Below, piece after piece: positions 1 through 8,062 of a stretch of 15,650 nt of DNA (positions within the stretch are counted from its first letter, which is position 1; every line of letters begins with the position of its first letter). Source of the DNA: DASXMX01 sp036794395 (GTDB lineage: Bacteria > Planctomycetota > Phycisphaerae > Tepidisphaerales > Tepidisphaeraceae). The stretch spans positions 1-15,650 of the forward strand of contig DAIRGS010000168.1 of assembly GCA_036794395.1 (NCBI GenBank), written 5' to 3'. Both the position numbers and the translations under genes were made by a program. Under the pieces are notes generated by a model. That model saw nothing but the letters and a program-made list of their open reading frames with translations. It was not told where the DNA came from and searched no databases.

Positions 1-46
1 CGCGGCCGGACTTACACCGGCAGGACACGCAGCCTTGTGGGCTGCA

Positions 47-170
47 ACGCAGATGGCGCAGATGGCCGCAGATGAAGACGGGAAAGTGCGGGGATGACTG
101 ACCTGGCAATCGTGCTTCTGAACGGAATTTTGGCTTTGCATTTATCTGCGGCCATCTGCGTCATCTGCGG
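47..170. repeat. Imperfect inverted repeat, 29-base arms
   Basis: Two 29-base arms at 47-75 and 142-170 are reverse complements with about three mismatches. Each arm is itself a short tandem array of a 'cgcagatgg' type unit. The region lies downstream of oppF on the minus strand, next to a second repeat at 181-268. A separate small hairpin (stem 29-34 with 40-45) sits to its left. A transcript crossing the region could fold into a long stem, but no T-run follows, so a rho-independent terminator is not supported. Bases 1-46 hold nothing else I can identify. Confidence 0.75.
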
Positions 171-180
171 CTAAAAATTC

Positions 181-268
181 TTCTCTGTGTTTTCTCTGTG
201 CTCTCTGTGTCCTCTGTGGTTAGTTTTTCTGTATTCGCATTCTTCGTGTCTTCGTGCCTTCGTGTTTA
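181..268. repeat. Composite dispersed repeat, copy A (ctctgtg array plus cttcgtg array)
   Basis: On the plus strand this reads as a run of 'ctctgtg' units (about 181-222) ending in 'ctctgtggttag', then about 17 bases, then three 'cttcgtg' units ending in 'gtgttta' (239-268). A second copy with the same order lies at 2690-2756. The element ends 9 bases before the oppF stop codon, so in the mRNA it is the start of the 3' untranslated region. Arrays of this look recur in many environmental bacterial genomes; that is from general familiarity, not a search. Confidence 0.8.
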
Positions 269-277
269 ATCTTATTC

Positions 278-1414
278 TTATTCCGTGAACCAGCAGGCGG
301 CGAGGTGACCCGGTTGGCCGTGCTTGGGTTCGAGGGGTGGGTTGTCCTGGACGCATTTGCACATAATTCGGGCCACTTTGCCGGCGACCTGGATATTGAT
401 GGTGTCGGCCTCTTTGGACTCGGCGGCGATTTGGCGCGTGAGAGGACAGCGGGGGTGAAACGGGCATCCGGTGGGTGGATTGGAGGGTGAGGGAACTTCG
501 CCGGGTAGAACGATCCGGCGTTTTTTCGGACGGGGGTTGGGTTCGGGGACGGCTGAGAGCAGCGCGACCGTATACGGGTGCCGGGGATTTTTATAAAGCT
601 CGTTGCTCTCGGCCTTCTCGACAATCCGGCCGAGATACATCACCGCCACTTCATCGGAGAAATGCTCCACCACGGCCAGGTTGTGAGCGATGAACAGATA
701 CGCGATGCCGCGTTCTTTCTGTAGATCGTCGAGAAGATTGAGGATCTGGGATTGAATGGAAACGTCGAGGGCGGAAACGGGTTCATCGCAGACGATGAAA
801 TCGGGGGAGAGGGCCAGAGCGCGGGCGATGCCGATGCGCTGTCGCTGGCCGCCGGAGAATTCGTGGGGATAACGGGAGGCGTAGGTCGGATCGAGACCGA
901 CGCGGGCGAGCAACGCGGCGACGCACTCGTTTTTTTCCGGGCCCTTGGCAATTCCGTGTACTTCGAGCGGCTCGCCAATGATATTGCCGATGGTCATGCG
1001 CGGGTTAAGGCTGCTGACGGGATCCTGGAAAACGATCTGCATCTGCCGGCGGATCTGGCGAAGCTCGCGGCCGTGGTAGGCGAAAAAGTCCTGGCCTTTG
1101 AAGCGAACCGTTCCGCCGGTTGGCGGGATCAGCCTCAGAATTGTCCGACCGACGGTGGTTTTGCCGCAACCGGATTCACCCACGAGGCCGAGCGTTTTGC
1201 CGGGCTGGATATCGAAGCTCACGCCATCGACCGCTTTCACGTATCCGACGGTTTGCGAGAGAATGCCCTTACGGATGGGGAACCATGTTTTGAGATCGCG
1301 TACTTCCAGCAACGACGTACCGGCCTTGGCCGGGCCAGGCCCGCCCGCCCCGCCTGCCCCCCCTGCTCCCCCAGGTCCCGGAGAAGCCACTGTGCTCGAC
1401 GGAGCCTGACTCAT
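278..1414 (-). CDS. oppF: Oligopeptide/dipeptide ABC transporter ATP-binding protein, OppF/DppF type
   Basis: This is one of two ATPase subunits that power uptake of peptides or related solutes through the inner-membrane OppB/OppC channel. The 378-residue protein has Walker A (GESGCGKT, about 79-86), Q-loop Q130, signature FSGGQRQR (186-193), Walker B ending CDEP (to 212) and H-loop H244. A C-terminal oligopeptide-type extension carries C317, C323, C352/C354 and C374. In relatives such as DppD, cysteines at these places bind an iron-sulfur cluster, so one is possible here. The start was chosen at 1414 because its ATG overlaps the oppD stop (ATGA), implying translational coupling; the frame stays open upstream but overlaps oppD. 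Residues 13-28 form a Gly/Ala/Pro-rich stretch before the first beta strand, which is unusual for the family. It is the last gene of the operon. Substrate cannot be read from the ATPase. Confidence 0.93.
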   Translation of the reverse strand: MSQAPSSTVASPGPGGAGGAGGAGGPGPAKAGTSLLEVRDLKTWFPIRKGILSQTVGYVKAVDGVSFDIQPGKTLGLVGESGCGKTTVGRTILRLIPPTGGTVRFKGQDFFAYHGRELRQIRRQMQIVFQDPVSSLNPRMTIGNIIGEPLEVHGIAKGPEKNECVAALLARVGLDPTYASRYPHEFSGGQRQRIGIARALALSPDFIVCDEPVSALDVSIQSQILNLLDDLQKERGIAYLFIAHNLAVVEHFSDEVAVMYLGRIVEKAESNELYKNPRHPYTVALLSAVPEPNPRPKKRRIVLPGEVPSPSNPPTGCPFHPRCPLTRQIAAESKEADTINIQVAGKVARIMCKCVQDNPPLEPKHGQPGHLAACWFTE

Positions 1415-2574
1415 TGCGGTGTCTCCTGCATGATGGCGATTCCCGGGGCGATGCCTTCGGCGGTGTCTATCACTTCGGGTACGACTTCGCGTTGGTGGCT
1501 TAACTGCGGCGTGGTGGGCTGCGCCGTCGGGTAATTCTCTGCGAAATGACAGGCAGCCCAATGTTGGGTGGAAACTTCGCGAAGCAGGGGTTCATCCTGC
1601 GAGCAGATGCGCATCACTTTGGCGGTTTCTTCGCCGGTGCCGATGGTGACTACGGTATCGGCCGGGGATTGTGCGGCCAGATCGCGCGTTCTCGGGCAGC
1701 GGGGGTGAAACTTGCAGCCCGTGGGAAATCGTGCCGGATTGGGGACGGCCCCGGGGATAGTGACCAGGCGCTCGGCTTCGTTGCCCAGCTTGGGAACCGA
1801 TCGGAACAGGCCCTCGGTGTAGGGATGCTGCGGCCTATCGAACAGATCCTCGACCGTCGCCACTTCAACAATCCGGCTCGCGTACATGACGGCCACTACA
1901 TCGGCGTTCTCTGCAACCACGCCAAGGTCATGCGTGATGAGCAGAATCGACATGCCGCGTTCGCGCTGGAGTTTGCGGAGGAGTTCGAGGATCTGAGCCT
2001 GAATCGTTACATCGAGCGCCGTGGTGGGCTCATCGGCAATGAGCAATTTGGGCCGGCAGGAGAGGGCCATGGCGATCATGACGCGCTGGCGCATGCCGCC
2101 GGACATCTGATGCGGATATTCATTGAGCCGGCGATGCGGATCGGCAATGCCGACATCATGCAGGGCTTCCTCGGCGATGCGATAGGCGTCTGTTTCGGAG
2201 ACTTTCTGATGCAGCACCACCGCCTCGGCGATTTGATCGCCGATCGTGTAGACGGGGTTGAGCGACGTCATCGGTTCCTGAAAGATCATTGCGATGTCTT
2301 TGCCGCGAACTGACCGCATGTCGCGCTCAGGGAGCTGGAGCAGGTCGCGGCCTTCGAACAGAATTTCCCCGCCCAGCATTCTGCCGGGGGGCTCGGGGAT
2401 GAGCCGGAGGATCGAAAGGGAAGTGACCGACTTCCCGCAGCCGCTTTCGCCAACCAGCGCGACGGTCTGGCCGGGATAAATCGAGAATGAGACATCGCGA
2501 ACCGGGCGCAGCAAGCCGCGGTTGGTCTCGAAGCCGACATTGAGATTGGAAACTTTGAGGAGCGGCTGTTGCAT
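1411..2574 (-). CDS. oppD: Oligopeptide/dipeptide ABC transporter ATP-binding protein, OppD/DppD type
   Basis: This is the second ATPase subunit of the importer and would pair with OppF on the cytoplasmic face of the permeases. The 387-residue protein shows Walker A GESGCGKS (42-49), Q99, signature MSGGMRQR (157-164), Walker B LLIADEP (177-183) and H215. The family C-terminal extension has C287, C293, C324 and C342, the spacing that binds a 4Fe-4S cluster in characterised DppD/OppD relatives. After residue 345 there is a roughly 40-residue tail rich in Pro, Thr and Glu that looks non-conserved. The start at 2574 follows a weak AGG. It is separated from the upstream permease by 190 bases filled with a repeat element, and overlaps oppF by four bases. 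The OppD-versus-DppD label is uncertain, since the two differ mainly in substrate. Confidence 0.93.
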   Translation of the reverse strand: MQQPLLKVSNLNVGFETNRGLLRPVRDVSFSIYPGQTVALVGESGCGKSVTSLSILRLIPEPPGRMLGGEILFEGRDLLQLPERDMRSVRGKDIAMIFQEPMTSLNPVYTIGDQIAEAVVLHQKVSETDAYRIAEEALHDVGIADPHRRLNEYPHQMSGGMRQRVMIAMALSCRPKLLIADEPTTALDVTIQAQILELLRKLQRERGMSILLITHDLGVVAENADVVAVMYASRIVEVATVEDLFDRPQHPYTEGLFRSVPKLGNEAERLVTIPGAVPNPARFPTGCKFHPRCPRTRDLAAQSPADTVVTIGTGEETAKVMRICSQDEPLLREVSTQHWAACHFAENYPTAQPTTPQLSHQREVVPEVIDTAEGIAPGIAIMQETPQ

Positions 2575-2593
2575 ATAAGCCTAAAAACAAGAT

Positions 2594-2756
2594 TTAACAC
2601 GAAGGCACGAAGGCACGAAGAAGACAAGTAAGGGGTGAATTAAAAAAAAAAGAGCATGGAGAATCCATTGCGGAGCCTTCTTTCCCAGTGCCCTCTGTGT
2701 TCTGTGGTTAAATCCTTGCATTTGAATTCTTCGTGCCTTCGTGCCTTCGTGTTTAA
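2594..2756. repeat. Intra-operon repeat: perfect 27-base inverted repeat and composite repeat copy B
   Basis: Bases 2596-2622 (aacacgaaggcacgaagg...) are the exact reverse complement of 2727-2753. Bases 2690-2756 are the second copy of the composite repeat seen at 181-268: 'ctctgtg' units, 'ctgtggtta', a spacer, then 'cttcgtg' units. An A-run lies at 2641-2650. The element fills the 190-base spacer between the oppC stop (2765) and the oppD start (2574), beginning 8 bases after the stop. The mRNA could form a 27-base-pair stem here, which may set different ATPase and permease levels; that role is inference. Confidence 0.85.
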
Positions 2757-2764
2757 GAATTTCT

Positions 2765-3976
2765 TCATTCCCGTTTTCGAAGCTTAGGATCGAGTGCGTC
2801 GCGGGCGGCTTCGCCGATCAGGTTATACGAAAACACGGTGAGGAAAATGGCGATTCCGGGAAACAGGGCGATCCACCAGATAAAACCGGCGCCGGCGGCC
2901 CGGGCTTGTTCCAGCAGCGCGCCCCAGCTGGGTTCATCGACAAGTCCTAATCCGAGGAAGCTGAGGGTTGCCTCGTAGAGGATCGCGCTGGCAACGCCGA
3001 AGGTGGTGCTGACCAGCACCGGCGTGAGGGCGTTGGGGAGCATCTGGCGGAAGATGATGCGGTACTGTGGGTATCCGGCCGCGATGGCCGCCTGGACAAA
3101 ATCGCGCTGGCGGAGGGTAAGGAATTCGGCTCGAACGAAGCGCGCGTAGCTCGTGTAGCCGGTGAGGCCGATGATGGCCATCATGAGATAGATGTTACGG
3201 TGTTGGGCCAGGGCGGAGATGGTGATGAGCAGCACGAGGCGGGGCAGGGCTTCGACGATTTCGATCGTGCGCATGCTAAGCAGATCGAAGACGCCGCCGA
3301 AATAGCCCATGATTCCGCCGATCAGGATGCCCAGCGTGACGGAAATGCCGGTCGCCACGAATCCGATGGAGAGAGCGACACGCGAGGCGTGGAGGATATT
3401 GCTGAAGACATCGGCGCCGTCGTTGTCGGTGCCGAACCAGTGGGCGCGGTTGGGAGGGCTCAGGCGGGCATCGGTACGGTCACGCAGGCGGTCGCTCGGC
3501 GAGTAGGGGACGATGGTGTAGACGGCGGATTCGATTTTTCCCTCGGCAAGCATGGTGCGATAGAGGGTGTAATCGACGTTGGCCGGGGGCCGGACAAAAA
3601 ACAGGGCTGGCGGCGCCAGAACGATCGGTGTGGCAATTGTGATCAGCAGCCCGAGCCCGAAGCTGAACCACCTTCCAATCGAAAGCACAATGGCCATTGC
3701 CGAGGCGAGCATCAGGAGCACGTCGGCGGGGGTTAAATTGCGCAGCATGGGGCTGGACCACGCGCCGCCCGATTTCATCAAAATCGGATGGGTATTGGCG
3801 ATGAGAGGACCAAAGATCGTACAAAATGCGAGCACGCCGAGCCATGCCAAGCCCAGCCGCGCTCCGGGCCGCGCGAGGGTATCGATCACCGCCTGGCGGC
3901 CGATTGAGCGCGGGGCGATCGCCGCCGCTTGTGGCGACGTTCCGTCCGCCATGACTTGGGCGGCTTCAATCGACAT
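2765..3976 (-). CDS. oppC: Peptide ABC transporter permease, OppC/DppC type, with extra N-terminal membrane segments
   Basis: This inner-membrane channel subunit would pair with OppB. The first helix is at about 43-60. The OppC hallmark HWFGTDNDGADVF is at 179-191, followed by the binding-protein-dependent permease domain with its EAA-type loop (QAAIAAG...P, about 295-315) that docks onto the ATPase. The C-terminal FLGLGL (340-345), a WGALL motif just after it (351-355) and a final helix fit the family. At 403 residues it is roughly 100 longer than usual OppC. The surplus lies between the first helix and the HWFGTD motif and contains two more hydrophobic segments (about 83-100 and 105-128). 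The start ATG at 3976 follows GGTGAG and overlaps the end of oppB by 11 bases. It is one of two OppC-like permeases in this operon. Confidence 0.92.
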   Translation of the reverse strand: MSIEAAQVMADGTSPQAAAIAPRSIGRQAVIDTLARPGARLGLAWLGVLAFCTIFGPLIANTHPILMKSGGAWSSPMLRNLTPADVLLMLASAMAIVLSIGRWFSFGLGLLITIATPIVLAPPALFFVRPPANVDYTLYRTMLAEGKIESAVYTIVPYSPSDRLRDRTDARLSPPNRAHWFGTDNDGADVFSNILHASRVALSIGFVATGISVTLGILIGGIMGYFGGVFDLLSMRTIEIVEALPRLVLLITISALAQHRNIYLMMAIIGLTGYTSYARFVRAEFLTLRQRDFVQAAIAAGYPQYRIIFRQMLPNALTPVLVSTTFGVASAILYEATLSFLGLGLVDEPSWGALLEQARAAGAGFIWWIALFPGIAIFLTVFSYNLIGEAARDALDPKLRKRE

Positions 3977-5048
3977 AGCTCACCCGCGGGTCGGCGATTG
4001 CGTAGGCGATGTCGGCCAGAAGAAAGCTGATCATCAGGAGGAATGCGAAGATCAGCGTCAGGGCAAGGAGCAGTTCGCGATCGGTGTTCAATGCTGCGCT
4101 GGCAAATAACTGGCCCATGCCTGAAAGGCCAAAGATCGATTCGATGATAACTGCCCCAGCCAGGATGGCCGGCAGAAAACTGGCCGTCACGGTGATCAGC
4201 GGAAGCAGGCTATTACGGAATGCGTGACGGTAAACGACTGTCTTCTCGCCAAGGCCCTTTGCCCGTGCGGTTCGCACGAAGTCGAGCCCGAGCGTTTCGA
4301 GCAGCGCGCCGCGCGTGAGGCGAGAGAGGTAGGCGAAACTGCCGTAGCTCAAGCAAATCAGCGGCAGGACCAGATGCCATGCGGTGTCGAGCAGCCATCC
4401 GCGCTCGAATCCATCGGAGCCGAAGGACGGCATAAACGTCATTGAGTCTGAAGTGATGTCGTGCAGGCCATTGCTGGGAAACCAGTGCAGGTATTGGCGG
4501 TTGGTGAGGAAGCCGATCATCAGCACGCCGATCCAGATCTCGGGCATGGAATACAGGGCAATGAGGAATGTGCCCAAGCCGACATCCGTCAGTTTTCCGC
4601 GCGACCGTGCGGCCTGAATCCCGGTGACAATCGCGATGAAATAAATCAGGGGCAACGAGGTGAATTCCAGCAGTAGTGTGATGGGCAATGATTCTTTAAG
4701 CAGATCCGATATGGGACGATGAACCTGCCAGCTTTCCCCAAGATCGGGCACTTTGAAGCCGAAGCCCAGGGACCCCGGCCATCCTTCCCCTGCATTCTTC
4801 GGGCCGATCGGCGAAACACGTCCGAGCCATCTTAAATACTGTTTGTGCACTGGCTGTCCAATGCCGTATCGCTCGGTGTAATAGGCCAGGACTGCTTTGC
4901 GCTCTTCGGGGCGAAGCTGCGAATTGGGCCCCAGGAGCGAACCGCCCAAACCGCCGGGCGAAAGCGCGACGATCGCGAACGTCACGATCGACACGCCAAG
5001 CAGCGTGGGAATCATCAGCAGAATCCGGCGAATGATGTAGTAGAACAT
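3966..5048 (-). CDS. oppB: Peptide ABC transporter permease, OppB/DppB type
   Basis: This is the only OppB-type channel subunit in the window. It has 360 residues. The N-terminus (about 8-29) is the first helix and reads MFYYIIRRILLMIPTLLGV, the typical OppB opening. A long region (about 31-120), probably periplasmic, precedes a cluster of helices, longer than in many OppB proteins. The EAA-type ATPase-contact loop (VRTARAKGLGE...LLPLIT) is at about 258-286. The C-terminus DPRVSY is characteristic of the family. The start ATG at 5048 has only a weak upstream GGTG; an alternative start is unlikely because the first helix begins immediately. It lies 30 bases after the binding-protein gene and overlaps oppC by 11 bases, so it is surely co-transcribed. 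Confidence 0.94.
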   Translation of the reverse strand: MFYYIIRRILLMIPTLLGVSIVTFAIVALSPGGLGGSLLGPNSQLRPEERKAVLAYYTERYGIGQPVHKQYLRWLGRVSPIGPKNAGEGWPGSLGFGFKVPDLGESWQVHRPISDLLKESLPITLLLEFTSLPLIYFIAIVTGIQAARSRGKLTDVGLGTFLIALYSMPEIWIGVLMIGFLTNRQYLHWFPSNGLHDITSDSMTFMPSFGSDGFERGWLLDTAWHLVLPLICLSYGSFAYLSRLTRGALLETLGLDFVRTARAKGLGEKTVVYRHAFRNSLLPLITVTASFLPAILAGAVIIESIFGLSGMGQLFASAALNTDRELLLALTLIFAFLLMISFLLADIAYAIADPRVSYVD

Positions 5049-5078
5049 GGCGACACCGCGCTCGGCCGCGAGGACGAG

Positions 5079-6959
5079 TTAATGTTGGGTGTACTTCTGC
5101 ATCCCCTTGGGCACGTACCAGGGAGTGGGATTGGGCCATGTGTCCACGACGTTCAGTTCGGCTTTGGTCTTCTGGATATTGTGAATGCGTTTGTCGAAGA
5201 AGAAGGTTTCATCGCGGGCGAGGAGGAACGTGTAGGGCTGATCCTCGAAGAGGATGCGGTCGCATTCCTGCCACATTTTCATGCGTTTGTCGCGTTCGAG
5301 GGTTACTCGGGCCTGGCGAATGAGTTTGTCGAGAGCGGGATTGGAGTAGGAGACGAAGTTGTCGCCGGCGTCGGCGATCTGGCTGGAGTCGTATTCCTGG
5401 TAGGGGTCGGCTTCGACATCGCCGCCACCCCATCCCATGAAGACGGCTTCGTAGTCGCGGTGGTCGATGTGCTGTTGCAAGACAGACCATTGCTGTGGGT
5501 CCGGGTCCATGATGACCCCGGCCTTGGCGAAGTTGTCTTTCATGTAGAGGACAACGCGCTGACTGAACTCGCTGCCTGTTCCATAAATAAGCTTGAATCG
5601 CAGGGGAATGCCGCCGGCATTCTTCAGCACGCCTGAACCATCGCGATCGGTAAAGCCGGCCTCGGCCAAAAGCTTTCGGGCTCCCTCGGGATCGTACGGC
5701 AGGGGTTTAAGTCCGGGCGCCTCCTGTGGGGAACCATTCCAGAATGGGCCATGCACGGGATTGGCGTAGCCTAGGTAGATCTGCTTACAGATGCCTTCGC
5801 GATCCACCATCATGGTGAGGGCTTTGCGGACTTTTTTGTCTGCGAAGATGGTGGCGTCCTTTGCGCCGCGTTTCTGGTTCCAGCCGATGAAGTAGAACCC
5901 GTTGAGAAATGAGTCGATTGCATAGCCGGTGGCGCGGGAAGTGATGGTGGAGTCTTTGCTGAGGCGGTCGTATTGGGGGACGTAGCAGCGGTAGATATCG
6001 ATTTCGCCATTTCGGAACATGGTCTCCTGAGCGGCTTCCTCCTGCACTTCGTTGTAGATGATTTTCTCGAAGGCCGGCGATGGGCCCCAATAAAGCTCGT
6101 TGCGGATGAGCTCAATCTTTACACCGGGGCGCCAGCCCTTTGGGTCTTTCAACCGGTATGGTCCTGTGCCCATGACCAGTCCGGGATTCTGATTGATCTC
6201 TTCTTCGCCATACTTGGAGTAAAAATGTTTGGCGATGATCGGAAGGTTTTCGAAGACATTCAACGTGTTGTAGTACGGTTCCTTGAGGTGAAACACGACT
6301 TCGAAATCGCCCTTCTTCTCAACACCTCTAAACTTTTCGAAATAAGATCGCGTCCGTGGCGCTTTGATCTTGGGGTTCATCATCAGTTCATAGCTGAACA
6401 CGACATCATCGGCGATCATGGGTTCGCCATCGGAGAAGCGGACACCACGGCGGAGCTGGAAAGTGAAAGTCAGGCCATCTTCAGAAACCTGGAAACTTCG
6501 CGCCAGAGCCGGGACATAGTCAAACGTGTTTGGATCCTGCGTTACGAGAAAATCGAACATCCGTGCCTGAATCCACTGGGCATAGAGATCCTGGCTGATG
6601 TAAGGCGTGAGGATTCCGGCGATCTTGGTCTGCATGTTGTCAATCAGGAAGTCCCCGCGTGCATAGTCGGGCTTCGCCATCGCCTCTTTCAAAGGGGCGA
6701 AATATGCATCGGGGCCGGCTGATCCGGCAGCCGATTGGGTTGTTGCTTCGCGAGACATCGCGATGCCGTTGGCCGACATGTCGTCCAATGTCCGGCTGAT
6801 TGACGCAAGCAGAGTCGTCTGCTGCTTGCCCTGATCCTGCAACGCCTGCACGAGTTTCCATTGGCGGTCATATTGCATCATCGCCAGCACAACCAGGCAG
6901 ATGACAACCACCATCAGTACGACCACGATCAGGTCTTTCAGACCGAAACGATTCTCCAT
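5079..6959 (-). CDS. Extracytoplasmic solute-binding protein, family 5 (peptide/nickel type), membrane-anchored
   Basis: This would capture the transported solute outside the inner membrane and deliver it to OppB/OppC. From M at 6959 it has 626 residues; GAGG lies five bases upstream, and an in-frame start 17 codons earlier sits inside a repeat and was not chosen. Residues 9-27 form one strongly hydrophobic helix with no lipobox and no clear cleavage site, so it is probably an uncleaved anchor. Residues 31-63 look like a short coiled coil, followed by a Ser/Ala-rich linker. The SBP family 5 signature region is at about 149-189 (PALARSF...SEDGLTFTFQLR...FSDGEP). A GTGPY motif and alternating aromatic motifs continue to the C-terminus. 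Peptide, nickel, sugar-oligomer and other ligands all occur in this family, so the substrate is open. Confidence 0.93.
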   Translation of the reverse strand: MENRFGLKDLIVVVLMVVVICLVVLAMMQYDRQWKLVQALQDQGKQQTTLLASISRTLDDMSANGIAMSREATTQSAAGSAGPDAYFAPLKEAMAKPDYARGDFLIDNMQTKIAGILTPYISQDLYAQWIQARMFDFLVTQDPNTFDYVPALARSFQVSEDGLTFTFQLRRGVRFSDGEPMIADDVVFSYELMMNPKIKAPRTRSYFEKFRGVEKKGDFEVVFHLKEPYYNTLNVFENLPIIAKHFYSKYGEEEINQNPGLVMGTGPYRLKDPKGWRPGVKIELIRNELYWGPSPAFEKIIYNEVQEEAAQETMFRNGEIDIYRCYVPQYDRLSKDSTITSRATGYAIDSFLNGFYFIGWNQKRGAKDATIFADKKVRKALTMMVDREGICKQIYLGYANPVHGPFWNGSPQEAPGLKPLPYDPEGARKLLAEAGFTDRDGSGVLKNAGGIPLRFKLIYGTGSEFSQRVVLYMKDNFAKAGVIMDPDPQQWSVLQQHIDHRDYEAVFMGWGGGDVEADPYQEYDSSQIADAGDNFVSYSNPALDKLIRQARVTLERDKRMKMWQECDRILFEDQPYTFLLARDETFFFDKRIHNIQKTKAELNVVDTWPNPTPWYVPKGMQKYTQH

Positions 6960-6973
6960 TGCATCCTCAAGTG

Positions 6974-7059
6974 AGTGGGCAGTCGGCAGTGGGCGGTGGG
7001 CAGGAAGCAACCCAAGCCGCTTTTCCTGTCTGCCTACTGCGCACTGCCGACTGCCGACT
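6974..7059. repeat. Imperfect inverted repeat built of ggcagt units
   Basis: Arm 6974-7006 (agtgggcagtcggcagtggg...) pairs with 7021-7059, whose reverse complement reads agtcggcagtcggcagtgcg and onward. About 30 positions align with four mismatches and a small indel. Both arms are tandem arrays of a 7-base ggcagtN unit. The element fills the spacer between the upstream permease stop (7064) and the binding-protein start (6959), beginning four bases after the stop codon. Confidence 0.8.
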
Positions 7060-7063
7060 CAAA

Positions 7064-8062
7064 TCACACTTTCGCCGCTTCCTTTTTCGGGTCAAACACA
7101 TCTCTCAACCCATCCCCCACAAAGTTCAACGCCAACAGCGTGACGGCCAGAAAAATGCACGGGATCACCAGCAGCCACCACCGGCTGTGGATCGGGTTCA
7201 GGGCCTTGCTCAAGCCATCGCTGGCCAGGCTTCCCCAGGTTGGCAGCGGGGCTTGAATGCCGATGCCCAGGAAGCTCAGGAACGATTCTTCGAGGATCGC
7301 CACGGGAACTGTAAGTGTCGCATAGACCGTGATCGGCCCGACCAGGTTGGGCAGCAGATGGCGGGTAAAAATGCGCCACTCCCCCAAGCCCGTTGCCTTG
7401 CACGCTTCAATGAACGGCTGGGCCCGCAATGATAACACCTGGCCGCGGACGACCCGCGCCATCGTCAGCCAGCTCACCAGCCCAATGGCCAGGAACAGCA
7501 CGACCAGATTCGCGGCCATTGTCGCCGAGAACAGATGCGATTGGCCCCATTGAATCTTCTCCACCAAGTGCACGAGCGGGGTTTCCAGCGCGATCTTGAA
7601 CAGAATCACCAGCAAGATGTACGGCAGCCCATACAGCACATCCACGCTGCGCATTAGAACCGCATCCACCCATCCGCCCCGATACCCCGCCACCAGCCCC
7701 ACCGCCACGCCTAAGGCTACGGAGATAGCCGCCGAGCCGATGCCGATGGTCAGGCTGATGACCCCGCCGAGCAAGCACCGGCCGAGCAATCCGCGACCCA
7801 GGACGTCCGTCCCAAACCACTGGCTCACCGGATGCAGGGCGGGCGGTTGAAGCGTGATCTGGGAATTCTGTTGATCGTAATAAAGTGGATTTGAGGAGTC
7901 GGCTGTCCAGAACAGAGTTGGCACGCAGCACAGCAGGATGAATCCCAGTACGGCCCCGCCCAGCGCCACGCGGCCACTTTGCGCCGCACGCCGCCAGATT
8001 CGGTCGGGCGGTTCGGCTACTCCCATCAACTCATGCGTGCTTTGGGGTGCGAGGGTCGTCAT
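7064..8062 (-). CDS. Peptide ABC transporter permease, second OppC/DppC-type subunit
   Basis: This inner-membrane permease is the first gene of the operon. From the ATG at 8062 it has 332 residues; a TTG two codons upstream is possible but less likely, and no strong ribosome-binding site precedes either. The first helix is at about 34-52, the OppC hallmark QWFGTDVLGRG at 81-91, and the ATPase-docking EAA-type loop at about 219-241 (IEACKATGLGE...LLPN). FLGIGI...PTWG (264-277) and the terminal DVFDPK also fit. Its length and layout are those of ordinary OppC, unlike the longer OppC at 2765-3976. It could form an alternative OppB/OppC pair, or its own OppB partner may have been lost upstream where the sequence is decayed. 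Gene order (permease, binding protein, permease, permease, two ATPases) supports shared transcription. Confidence 0.92.
   Translation of the reverse strand: MTTLAPQSTHELMGVAEPPDRIWRRAAQSGRVALGGAVLGFILLCCVPTLFWTADSSNPLYYDQQNSQITLQPPALHPVSQWFGTDVLGRGLLGRCLLGGVISLTIGIGSAAISVALGVAVGLVAGYRGGWVDAVLMRSVDVLYGLPYILLVILFKIALETPLVHLVEKIQWGQSHLFSATMAANLVVLFLAIGLVSWLTMARVVRGQVLSLRAQPFIEACKATGLGEWRIFTRHLLPNLVGPITVYATLTVPVAILEESFLSFLGIGIQAPLPTWGSLASDGLSKALNPIHSRWWLLVIPCIFLAVTLLALNFVGDGLRDVFDPKKEAAKV

Noticed and set aside
94..174. 26-residue hydrophobic frame (MTDLAIVLLNGILALHLSAA...)
   Set aside because: Its second half is encoded by the inverted-repeat arm at 142-170, there is no good ribosome-binding site, and the hydrophobicity comes from the repeat composition.
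181..268. CRISPR-like appearance of short regular repeats
   Set aside because: Units are only 7-10 bases, tandem, without unique spacers of constant length and without cas genes.
752..2313. Long open frames on the plus strand opposite oppF and oppD
   Set aside because: They are antisense to ATPases with complete motifs and show no recognisable protein features; high GC opens such shadow frames. The same applies to long antisense frames at 3200-3736, 4845-5636, 5973-6722 and 11457-12104.
6960..7010. Upstream in-frame start for the binding protein adding 17 residues
   Set aside because: The added residues are encoded by the ggcagt repeat arm and would displace the N-terminal helix; GAGG is correctly placed for the ATG at 6959.
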